Source: Clostridiales bacterium (lineage in GTDB: Bacteria; Bacillota; Peptococcia; Peptococcales; Peptococcaceae). Taken from it: 5,145 bases of DNA. Below are positions 1 through 5,145 of this stretch, in pieces. The translations under genes were made by a program, and so were the position numbers. The DNA is taken from positions 1 to 5,145 of the forward strand of contig QAKL01000082.1 of assembly GCA_003343815.1 (NCBI GenBank), given 5' to 3'. The notes beneath the pieces are model-generated. The model worked only from the letters and a program-made list of their open reading frames with translations. It had not been told where the DNA came from and ran no database searches. Each line of letters starts with the position of its first letter. The stretch's first letter is position 1.

Positions 1-38
1 TCAATTCCTTTGTCTGTAATTATCGTATTATCCCACAT
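1..38 (-). CDS. Probable tail fiber (tail-collar type), first 12 codons only, cut by the window edge
   Basis: An ATG at 38-36 opens a frame that runs off the left edge and reads MWDNTIITDKGI. The pattern of a short start, then T-I-I-T-(D/N)-x-G, is typical of the N-terminus of phage tail-collar fiber proteins, which attach to the baseplate and carry the receptor-binding tip at the other end. A good Shine-Dalgarno (TGAGGT at 50-45) sits 6 bases upstream, inside the last codons of the DUF2313 gene. A fiber gene is expected directly after the DUF2313 gene in PBSX-like modules (xkdV position). Start and frame are well supported. The product name rests on only 12 residues plus position, so another baseplate or fiber-network protein remains possible. 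Confidence 0.65.
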   Translation of the reverse strand, partial: MWDNTIITDKGI

Positions 39-40
39 AC

Positions 41-613
41 TTATACCTCACTAATAATCGTTGAAGAATGCTCGCATACACTTGACACGATCACATAATT
101 AATATTCGTTTCTGATTCACTCGCTTCCGAGATACGAACATCACATATAAGATGTGCTGGTTTTAATTGCTCAATTCTTCTTAATACTTCATCATAGTTG
201 TTAACTGTTCCGTAAAAAATCACTTGAAATGTATTCTTACCAGTGTTTTCAACGATCTTTGCTTCAACACCGCTCAAAGATGATAAAATCTTTTCAAAAC
301 GTGCTGGATTTAAAGCCTTTTTTACTCTCCTTTGCTGAATCTGCTGCCTTCTTTGTTCTATTGTCTGATCTGGAAGAGGCGTTATTTCATACGCTTTTTC
401 CCAGTACGGCAACGACCATGTGGCACGACTTACAAAGATTTGATCGTAAATGTCGTCACATATCTCTTTCACATCGTCTAATTCCAGACCGATGATCTGA
501 AACAACCAAAGACCGATTCTTGATTTTCCGTAAATAGGAGATACATAATCAATCATTCGCTTTGCACTCTCACTGGTTAAGATTTGCTCCATAAGTTCTG
601 TTTTATACCACAT
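41..613 (-). CDS. xkdU: XkdU/YmfQ-like baseplate protein (DUF2313)
   Basis: This 190-residue protein fits the DUF2313 (YmfQ/XkdU) family, small baseplate proteins placed between baseplate J and the tail fibers and thought to connect the two. Residues 1-75 form the usual start: a helical segment followed by an aromatic stretch ending TWSLPYWEKAYEI. An Arg/Gln-rich helix follows (about 85-100, QRRQQIQQRRVKKALNPARF). The family-typical end, V-x-x-L-x-P-A-H-L, appears here as IEQLKPAHLICDV (147-159). About 30 residues follow that match, Ser/Glu-rich and then hydrophobic, with no motif I recognise. The ATG at 613 is preferred over the internal Met8 because GGAGGG at 626-621 sits 8 bases upstream (counted from GGAGG). 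The gap from the baseplate J stop is 3 bases. Family assignment is strong from both sequence and position; the exact structural role is inferred. Confidence 0.88.
   Translation of the reverse strand: MWYKTELMEQILTSESAKRMIDYVSPIYGKSRIGLWLFQIIGLELDDVKEICDDIYDQIFVSRATWSLPYWEKAYEITPLPDQTIEQRRQQIQQRRVKKALNPARFEKILSSLSGVEAKIVENTGKNTFQVIFYGTVNNYDEVLRRIEQLKPAHLICDVRISEASESETNINYVIVSSVCEHSSTIISEV
45..50 (-). promoter_or_regulatory. Shine-Dalgarno of the probable tail fiber gene
   Basis: The minus strand reads TGAGGT here, 6 bases before the ATG at 38. It lies within the final Ser-Glu-Val codons of the preceding gene, whose stop is at 43-41, so the fiber start is probably translationally coupled. This site is the main reason for calling a gene at the left edge. 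Confidence 0.7.
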
Positions 614-616
614 AAA

Positions 617-1777
617 TCAGCCCTCCGTTAATGCTATAGTTCCAAGCACAGGCATTTGTCCAGACGTAAATTCAACGTTTTTGGCTGCGTCATTTATCTG
701 TACATTTTCATAGTCATAAATATCGGATATAGAACTAAGTAATGAGTTGATCGCTGATATTCTGACAACATTATCGGTTGCATCCGAAGATACGTTCAAT
801 AAATATGCCTGCAATTCTGTCTTAAAGCTGTCTTGCACCTCTCGAATCGTTCCTTCTTTCAGATACACAACCGCTGCGACATTAATTGTGACTGTATCAG
901 GGGTTGTTATTTCTAAAACGGCATTTGTCGGTGCTAAACGTGCTTCTCCATCGTCTGGACTCATAATATAATCATAAACGGCATCTTGAATCTGCTTTGA
1001 TGCCGGCTGTCCATTCTGATCTAGCAAAATGATCTTAACTGTACCCGATGTATCTTTTGCCGATATAACAGTTGCAGCACCTACACCAGCAACCGATAAT
1101 GCCCATCGTTTGTAATCGGCAACATTTCCTATAAACGAAACGTCCTGACTTTGATCGTATTCAACGATTCGCTCTCTCAAAGTGTCATCGTCCTCTTCAT
1201 CCAAACCACCAGTGATCGGTTCTTCATTTGTTACAGATATAATCTCGTCGAGAAGTTCTCCATTCTCGTCCCCTGTGTGCAATACGATTGTATTTGCTCC
1301 AACATTGCTATCTGCTCCTCCTTCTACTGCTTCAATTGGTATTTTTGCATTTCCCAGAGTATCAACTGTAGCTTCTTCAATCGTTACGAACTCTATGGTA
1401 TTTCCTTCATCGTCAGCCTCCGTTGAAAATCCATAGCCAAGGGGTATTACAAGTCCAGCTTTTGCTGTAATTGTCACATATCCCGAAGCGTTTACTGATT
1501 CTCTTCGCACCATGCCTCCTCGCTCATCTGCGTGATAATCTAACAAATACGATTCTTCACAGGTAGCTGGAAAAAGGCACTTTAAAACTTCTACAAGAAC
1601 GTACTCTTTAAGTTCTGATATTTCTATTGCTGTTGGTCGTGTAAAATCCCACGGAAATCCGCCCTCCGATTTATCAATATCTTCTGGCAAATTTCCCAGC
1701 ATTTTCTCATGGATTTCATCTTCACTCGAATTTTCCAAAAAATCGGGAAGTTCCATTTCTTCTGCTTCCAATGCCAT
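617..1777 (-). CDS. xkdT: Baseplate J-like protein (XkdT, baseplate wedge)
   Basis: This 386-residue protein belongs to the baseplate J / gp47 family (P2 J, Mu gp47, PBSX XkdT), which forms the wedge of the contractile-tail baseplate and triggers sheath contraction on receptor binding. Residues 30-56 (PEDIDKSEGGFPWDFTRP followed by an acidic helix) match the family N-terminus, normally of the form D-D-x-D-K-R-E-G. Residues 84-104 (DERGGMVRRE, then ASGYVTITA) give the typical turn into the central beta domain. PITGGLDEEDDDTLRERI (187-204) is the most diagnostic motif, and VAGVGAATVI (229-238) corresponds to the usual V-x-G-V-x-x-V strand. The C-terminal 80 residues fit the family's small alpha/beta end. 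The protein looks complete. The ATG at 1777 is supported by GAGGTG at 1791-1786, 8 bases upstream; the gap to the preceding gene is 2 bases. No frameshift or missing segment is visible. Confidence 0.95.
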   Translation of the reverse strand: MALEAEEMELPDFLENSSEDEIHEKMLGNLPEDIDKSEGGFPWDFTRPTAIEISELKEYVLVEVLKCLFPATCEESYLLDYHADERGGMVRRESVNASGYVTITAKAGLVIPLGYGFSTEADDEGNTIEFVTIEEATVDTLGNAKIPIEAVEGGADSNVGANTIVLHTGDENGELLDEIISVTNEEPITGGLDEEDDDTLRERIVEYDQSQDVSFIGNVADYKRWALSVAGVGAATVISAKDTSGTVKIILLDQNGQPASKQIQDAVYDYIMSPDDGEARLAPTNAVLEITTPDTVTINVAAVVYLKEGTIREVQDSFKTELQAYLLNVSSDATDNVVRISAINSLLSSISDIYDYENVQINDAAKNVEFTSGQMPVLGTIALTEG

Positions 1778-1779
1778 TT

Positions 1780-2277
1780 TTAGCCCACCTCACTTTTAAA
1801 ACTTGTTGTTATCTCTGTATCTCCGTCGATTCCCTGTACTTGTACTGTTACAAGACAATGATCTGCTTCCCATTGAAACGTAATATTCCCAACGTACAAA
1901 GTTCTTTCGGACGGATCAGCCATTAACGCCTCTTCAATCTCTCTTTGTAAAATGCTTTCTGCCTCTTCACGACTATCTGCTTGCAAGGCACTTTCATAGT
2001 CAATCCCAATGTCGGTGGAATATCCCTCATGAGCATATCTTTGTGTCATGATCGTTTTGTAACACCATTGCACCCACGCTTCGAACCCGGATGCCTCTTT
2101 TAATTTTCCATCATGAAGCGTAACAAAGTCGCCTGTGTCAAAATCAAAAAAGATGCTCGGCTTATAACCGGCATCTTCGTCCTCTTCTGTATTTTCTTCG
2201 TCAGTTCCTTCGTTCTCTTCATCGTCTAAATATTCCTCGTCATTGTCGTATTCCTCGGGAAAAAGATTATCCGGCAT
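1780..2277 (-). CDS. xkdS: XkdS-like baseplate protein (DUF2634) with acidic N-terminal tail
   Basis: This 165-residue protein fits the DUF2634 (XkdS) family, a small contractile-tail baseplate protein encoded just before baseplate J and comparable to the gp25-like wedge proteins. The family core starts near residue 40: FFDFDTGDFV, then AWVQWCYKTIMTQRYAHEGYSTDIGIDY (about 67-94), which carries the recognisable W-x-x-K-x-x-x-T-x-R-x-x-x-x-x-Y-S pattern followed by a Y-G/D-x-D-like segment, then a helix (SREEAESILQREIEEAL) and C-terminal beta strands. Residues 1-36 are unusual: 20 of 36 are Asp or Glu by hand count, and there is no Lys or Arg before residue 39. I start at the ATG at 2277, with AAGGAGG 8 bases upstream. 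A GTG at 2286 is in frame but lies on that Shine-Dalgarno itself. The start overlaps the end of the DUF2577 gene by 11 bases. Confidence 0.88.
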   Translation of the reverse strand: MPDNLFPEEYDNDEEYLDDEENEGTDEENTEEDEDAGYKPSIFFDFDTGDFVTLHDGKLKEASGFEAWVQWCYKTIMTQRYAHEGYSTDIGIDYESALQADSREEAESILQREIEEALMADPSERTLYVGNITFQWEADHCLVTVQVQGIDGDTEITTSFKSEVG

Positions 2278-2545
2278 CGTCTCCACCTCCTTCTACCTTT
2301 CCAACTACAATAAGTTCTTCTGCATCTGTCCAGATCAATAAAACCCTGTCTCCTTCTGCTGTCTCTATTCCAGATAATACTAAATAATCATCGTCTGGTT
2401 CTGATCCTTCTGGGTAAGAATCTGGAAGAACGCCACCAGCTTTCATCGTTCCAAGTTCTGCAATAATATTTACTGCTTCGCTGTTATTTCCCTTTGAAAT
2501 CTGTTCGATCATCCGAATAAAGTTTTTTCTTCCATCTTGCTTCAT
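2267..2545 (-). CDS. xkdR: XkdR-like tail protein (DUF2577)
   Basis: This 92-residue protein fits the DUF2577 (XkdR) family, small proteins encoded between the hub and the DUF2634 gene in PBSX-like tails. They are thought to form part of the baseplate hub or spike region with an OB-like beta fold. A helical start (residues 1-30, KNFIRMIEQI) leads into AELGTM, the family's first strand. The second half, DDDYLVLSGIETAEGDRVLLIW followed by LIVVGKV, carries the diagnostic L-x-x-G-D-R-V-L-x-x and V-V-x-G-K-V strands. The segment between (LPDSYPEGSEP, 40-50) looks like a loop. The end is Gly/Asp-rich. The ATG at 2545 is chosen over a TTG at 2554 because AAGGAG at 2561-2556 is 10 bases from the ATG but only 2 from the TTG. 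Family fit is good; function is known only by association with the baseplate. Confidence 0.82.
   Translation of the reverse strand: MKQDGRKNFIRMIEQISKGNNSEAVNIIAELGTMKAGGVLPDSYPEGSEPDDDYLVLSGIETAEGDRVLLIWTDAEELIVVGKVEGGGDDAG
2286..2292 (-). promoter_or_regulatory. Shine-Dalgarno that fixes the XkdS-like start
   Basis: The minus strand reads AAGGAGG, 8 bases before the ATG at 2277. The possible GTG start at 2284-2286 shares its first base with this site and so cannot use it. The site lies inside the DUF2577 gene, where it encodes part of the Glu-Gly-Gly-Gly near that protein's C-terminus, which suggests coupled translation. Confidence 0.8.
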
Positions 2546-2555
2546 AACTAGCAAT

Positions 2556-2561
2556 CTCCTT
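2556..2561 (-). promoter_or_regulatory. Shine-Dalgarno that fixes the XkdR-like start
   Basis: The minus strand reads AAGGAG, 10 bases before the ATG at 2545. A TTG at 2554 would have almost no spacer, so the three extra N-terminal residues it would add are probably not made. The site touches the last base of the hub gene's TAA stop, in the longest gap of the window (15 bases). Confidence 0.75.
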
Positions 2562-3559
2562 TAATAAAAAACAACGTCCATTGTTCCAGCAACACAGTCA
2601 TGAGATATACTTTTCACTGTCTTGTTTCCCTTGATTCCAGCGGTACCACAATCAACATAGACTGTATCGCCTCGTTTGATCTTAGGATTACTGATCGCTG
2701 TCACTGTGTATTCTCGTTTGACTTTTGCACTTCTTTTAAGCTTGTTTTGTGCCTGTTTCTTGACCTTAGACAGCTTTTCTTTTTTGTCCTTGTCCATAAT
2801 ATCTTGGATCGTACCAAACTTCGATGTATTCTTAGATAATGTTGAAAGTCGTGGAATCGAGTTTTTCTTCGACTCTCCATAAATTTTTATTTTGGTAACG
2901 ATATCATCCATCGTTATTTTCAGTTCAATAGATATAACGTTCTTTCCTTCTTTCAATTTATAAATCGTCGAATTTTTGTTTGCATACTTTATAATCACAG
3001 TCGTTCCTTCAATCGTGAAAATATAACGGCTGGAAATACTTTTCTTTGCTTTGTTAAGCACGTATATAATCATATCTCCGATATTCTTCTGAACTGGCTT
3101 GATTCTTTTGTTTTTGATCGAGCCATAACTATAGCTTAATTTCAGTTTCCAAGCGGTACAGATTTTCTTTACAATCTCTTTTGTACTAAGTCCAGACTTA
3201 TAATAAAAATAGTCCTGTGATTTCATCATATAAATAAGATAATCATACGCTGTAAACGTTACTTCCTTCTCGGTGTCTGTAACTCTGTCATTTTCCCAGA
3301 TCACACCTCGAAATACTTCAAAGTACCCATTCCCAACATCGGCAGAAATATATAATCGGTCTGACGGCTGTATCAAGGTTGATAGTGTAGCCCCATTTTG
3401 AACGGCATTCATTACTGTTAAACTGACTTCTTTCGCTAACGAATCAGGATCATCGGAGATCGTTAAATCTAAAATAACTCGTGATTTAAAAAGATCATAT
3501 CTCTTGCCGGATGATGTCTTTACCACGGCTTTATACTGCGGATTTGCCAAACTTGCCAT
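2561..3559 (-). CDS. xkdQ: XkdQ-like baseplate hub protein (gp27/protein D-like)
   Basis: This 332-residue protein fits the XkdQ family of baseplate hub proteins, related in fold to T4 gp27 and P2 protein D, which form the ring at the end of the tail tube. The N-terminus (residues 22-110) has the usual order: a strand reading SRVILDLTISDDPDSLAKEVSLTV, then SDRLYISADVGNGYFEVFRGVIW, then a family-typical TFTAYDYLIYMMKSQDYFYY. A helix with STKEIVKKIC and a short W-containing segment follow, as in other members. The C-terminal part has a lysine-rich helix (about 257-282) and ends with NPKIKRGDTVYVDCG and VKSISHDC plus a final strand, matching the family's closing V-x-S-I-S-H motif. No lysozyme or peptidase domain is visible. 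The ATG at 3559 has GGAGG at 3571-3567, 7 bases upstream, formed by the Gly-Gly codons that end the previous gene. Length is normal for the family. Confidence 0.9.
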   Translation of the reverse strand: MASLANPQYKAVVKTSSGKRYDLFKSRVILDLTISDDPDSLAKEVSLTVMNAVQNGATLSTLIQPSDRLYISADVGNGYFEVFRGVIWENDRVTDTEKEVTFTAYDYLIYMMKSQDYFYYKSGLSTKEIVKKICTAWKLKLSYSYGSIKNKRIKPVQKNIGDMIIYVLNKAKKSISSRYIFTIEGTTVIIKYANKNSTIYKLKEGKNVISIELKITMDDIVTKIKIYGESKKNSIPRLSTLSKNTSKFGTIQDIMDKDKKEKLSKVKKQAQNKLKRSAKVKREYTVTAISNPKIKRGDTVYVDCGTAGIKGNKTVKSISHDCVAGTMDVVFY

Positions 3560-3562
3560 GAT

Positions 3563-4531
3563 TTATCCTCCTATCATCTTTAACAAAGTCTTATAACCTA
3601 CAACGCCGTCAACAGTTAATTTATGCTTTCGCTGATATCTTTTCACTGCTGCTGCTGTCTTTGATCCGTAAATTCCATCTTGTTTAGTTCTGACAATCTT
3701 CTGCACAAATTTAACCACTTTCCCTCGTCTGCCTCTTCGAATCTTAATCTTCTTCATGGCAGATTTCATAGCGGAAGTCAGCTTTTTGTCAACTTTCAAT
3801 TTGGAATATCCGTCTTTGTTCATTGCTTTCTTAAGTTCAGTGACTTTAGAATTTGAAACGGATTTACTGCTTGGAACAGGGATCACAAGCACCTGTCCTT
3901 TATAGATCGTGTATTTGCTGATCTTCTTTTTCGGATGTTTCTTGCGTTCCTTCTTGTTCCTTGCATCAATGAGTTTTTTATTGGCATTATAAATTAACTT
4001 GTACTTTTTACTCGATCCGAGATATTTCTTTGCAAGCTTACGCAACGTCTGACCTTTTTTTACCTTAACCTTTTTCTTTTTTACTTTGGTTGTCTTTCGC
4101 TTTCGTTTACTTGATGATACACTGATTTTCTCATAATCAATAAATCGGATTGTATAATAATAATCTTTCAGACTTTTAATCGTGGAAACGTACTGTGAGA
4201 TCATCATGTCTTTATTGATCTTTGTTCCTGTAATACAGACATTTACAACTGTTCCATGCACTGTCCAGTAATTCAGCAACGCATCCAATACCGCTGGATC
4301 AGTCCACTTATGAACAAATTTCATGCCTTTTCTTGATTCTCCGGGCAAGAAACTATCCCAACCAAGCTCTGACAAGTTTTTACCATTCGGAACGTTGATC
4401 TGCCCGAATCTATAAATATCATACTCTGCAAATTTTCCATCAAGTGATGTTTCAATCTCTTCTGGAATCACTGGAAGCTGAATCTTTTGATTCGCTCCCT
4501 TTGCATTTTTACCAGTAATATATATGTCCAT
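3563..4531 (-). CDS. xkdP: XkdP-like LysM tail/baseplate protein with added peptidoglycan-binding domain
   Basis: This 322-residue protein combines three parts. Residues 1-138 match the XkdP-type N-terminal domain (LPVIPEEI, then a long core with LNYWTVHGTVVNVCITGT and YYYTIRFIDY), which associates with the tail tube/hub end. Residues about 155-218 are a LysM domain (VKKGQTLRKLAKKYLG, IYNANKKLI, then YKGQVLVIP) with an extra basic stretch between its two halves. Residues about 265-320 are a PG_binding_1-type domain: DGIYGSKTAAAVKRYQRKHK followed by LTVDGVVGYKTLLKM gives the D-G-x-x-G-x-x-T, Q and D-G-x-V-G-x-x-T signature. Residues 230-262 look like a degenerate first copy. By hand count there are about 51 lysines in the last 183 residues. 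No hydrolase motif is seen, so it probably binds cell wall without cutting it. The ATG at 4531 is preferred over a GTG at 4534 (see the Shine-Dalgarno entry). It overlaps the tape measure stop by one base (TGATG). Confidence 0.88.
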   Translation of the reverse strand: MDIYITGKNAKGANQKIQLPVIPEEIETSLDGKFAEYDIYRFGQINVPNGKNLSELGWDSFLPGESRKGMKFVHKWTDPAVLDALLNYWTVHGTVVNVCITGTKINKDMMISQYVSTIKSLKDYYYTIRFIDYEKISVSSSKRKRKTTKVKKKKVKVKKGQTLRKLAKKYLGSSKKYKLIYNANKKLIDARNKKERKKHPKKKISKYTIYKGQVLVIPVPSSKSVSNSKVTELKKAMNKDGYSKLKVDKKLTSAMKSAMKKIKIRRGRRGKVVKFVQKIVRTKQDGIYGSKTAAAVKRYQRKHKLTVDGVVGYKTLLKMIGG

Positions 4532-5145
4532 CACATAACCTCCGCTGTCCTGTTACTTGCTGTTGATCCTACGGCATCTGCAATCGCCTGCATGATTGTA
4601 TCAGCAATCTCTCCTTTGGCGTTCTTAATATCATCTACGATGCTTCCACTACCATTTACGCTGATCGTAATTCCGCCAACATTAATGACTGTCTGACTGC
4701 TTCCAGATGATGCCGTTGCTCCTGTCTTAGCTGAACCGCCAACAATTCCACCCTTGGCATGTTTTGTAACGCCTAAAATCTGCCCTGCCTGATTCCACAA
4801 GGATAATGCTCGGCTTCGATGTTTAGAAAGTGGAATAACCATTTCGTTTCCATCTTCTCCAAGCTCTGAAACGATATGTCCTCTTACCAAGCTACCTTTC
4901 GCATTATGAAAGAACTTCCCATTTTTCGGTAAGGCTGTCTGTAATTTCGGTGCGGATGATGTCTTTTTGCTTGTTTTCTTTTTACCAGATTTTGAAGAAC
5001 CGCTATTACTTAGATAACTTCCACTAGTAATACTTTTGATTGCACTTGCTTGTGCAGCAGTTGTACTTGCTGCGGATGCAATCGTTGAGGCTGCGGATGC
5101 TAAAGCACCTGCAAGTGATAATGCGGAACTTCCAGCACTTTGTAA
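4531..5145 (-). CDS. Tail tape measure protein, C-terminal 204 residues (partial at the right edge)
   Basis: Translating the minus strand from the right edge gives an unbroken frame of 204 codons ending in TGA at 4533-4531, so the gene begins outside the window. The visible part starts with an Ala/Ser-rich low-complexity stretch (residues about 1-45, for example ALASAASTIASAASTTAAQA), then a Lys/Ser linker. Next is the segment that marks the C-terminus of many Firmicutes tape measure proteins: SELGEDGNEMVIPLSKHRSR (93-112), followed by ALSLWNQAG and a Gly-rich turn. It ends with the usual VINVGGITISVNG strand and an amphipathic helix (IADTIMQAIADAVG). The protein spans the tail tube, sets its length and is ejected ahead of DNA. 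A TTG at 4890 is an internal Leu codon, not a start. Position directly before the LysM gene fits xkdO of PBSX. Confidence 0.9.
   Translation of the reverse strand, partial: LQSAGSSALSLAGALASAASTIASAASTTAAQASAIKSITSGSYLSNSGSSKSGKKKTSKKTSSAPKLQTALPKNGKFFHNAKGSLVRGHIVSELGEDGNEMVIPLSKHRSRALSLWNQAGQILGVTKHAKGGIVGGSAKTGATASSGSSQTVINVGGITISVNGSGSIVDDIKNAKGEIADTIMQAIADAVGSTASNRTAEVM
4539..4543 (-). promoter_or_regulatory. Shine-Dalgarno that fixes the XkdP-like start
   Basis: The minus strand reads GGAGG here, 7 bases before the ATG at 4531 and only 4 before an in-frame GTG at 4534. Spacing and codon type both favour the ATG; the difference is one residue. The site lies within the last codons of the tape measure gene, so re-initiation at the TGATG junction is likely. 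Confidence 0.75.

Noticed and set aside
229..495. Plus-strand open frame of 88 codons opposite the DUF2313 gene
   Set aside because: It lies wholly over a well-supported minus-strand gene, its translation shows no recognisable domain, and a single coding direction explains the whole window.
614..616. Possible terminators or promoters at gene junctions
   Set aside because: The longest gap in the window is 15 bases and the others are 3 bases or fewer or overlaps. No hairpin with a T-run and no convincing -35/-10 pair was seen on the coding strand.
1151..1436. Two overlapping plus-strand open frames opposite baseplate J, one of them Ser-rich
   Set aside because: They are antisense shadows of the baseplate J coding sequence. 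The serine richness is the reverse complement of Asp/Glu-rich codons in that protein.
2600..2882. Plus-strand open frames opposite the hub gene, with Phe/Leu-rich hydrophobic translations that could look like membrane proteins
   Set aside because: The hydrophobic look comes from reading lysine-rich codons (AAA, AAG) backwards as Phe and Leu. No independent coding signal was seen.
3640..3660. Short GCT/CTG-type triplet repeat
   Set aside because: It only encodes three alanines (TAAAVKRY) in the conserved helix of the peptidoglycan-binding domain, where Ala is expected.
4487..4696. Plus-strand open frame of 69 codons opposite the tape measure and LysM gene junction
   Set aside because: It crosses two well-supported minus-strand genes, and its hydrophobic translation is a complement artefact.
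4531..4890. A separate 119-residue gene starting at TTG 4890
   Set aside because: The same frame is open all the way to 5145 and encodes typical tape measure sequence on both sides of the TTG, so this is an internal Leu codon.

Overview
The window is one compact stretch of a contractile-tail (myovirus-type) phage tail and baseplate module, entirely on the minus strand and read from right to left. The gene order is tape measure C-terminus, LysM tail/baseplate protein, hub protein, DUF2577, DUF2634, baseplate J, DUF2313, then the first codons of a probable tail fiber. This matches the xkdO-P-Q-R-S-T-U-V order of the Bacillus subtilis PBSX defective prophage, and the individual proteins carry recognisable features of those families. 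AT-rich sequence, strong GGAGG-type Shine-Dalgarno sites and the PBSX-type arrangement point to a Firmicutes host, most likely a clostridial (for example Lachnospiraceae-like) genome or its phage. The host call is an inference; no marker gene in the window settles it.

Layout, in transcription order. 5145-4531 is the C-terminal 204 residues of a tape measure protein, open to the right edge. 4531-3563 is an XkdP-like protein with a LysM domain, extended by a peptidoglycan-binding domain and very rich in lysine. 3559-2561 is an XkdQ-like hub. 2545-2267 is a short DUF2577 (XkdR-like) protein. 2277-1780 is a DUF2634 (XkdS-like) protein with a strongly acidic N-terminus. 1777-617 is baseplate protein J (XkdT-like). 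613-41 is a DUF2313 (XkdU-like) protein. 38-1 holds the first 12 codons of the next gene, probably a tail-collar fiber.

Junctions run from an 11-base overlap to a 15-base gap, and each Shine-Dalgarno site lies in or against the end of the gene before it. There is therefore no room for internal promoters or terminators, and the module is very probably one polycistronic, translationally coupled transcript whose promoter lies beyond the right edge. No stretch over 20 bases is without a gene. I see no tRNA, CRISPR, insertion sequence or attachment site.

Together these genes build the distal end of a contractile tail: the tape measure sets tube length, the LysM protein and hub form the central baseplate, XkdR/XkdS-like proteins and J form the hub periphery and wedges, and the DUF2313 protein links the baseplate to the fibers. 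The sequence cannot tell whether this belongs to an infectious phage, a prophage or a phage-tail-like bacteriocin. The most notable departures from a standard module are the lysine-rich LysM plus peptidoglycan-binding protein and the acidic tail of the XkdS-like protein. I did not find a new system here.
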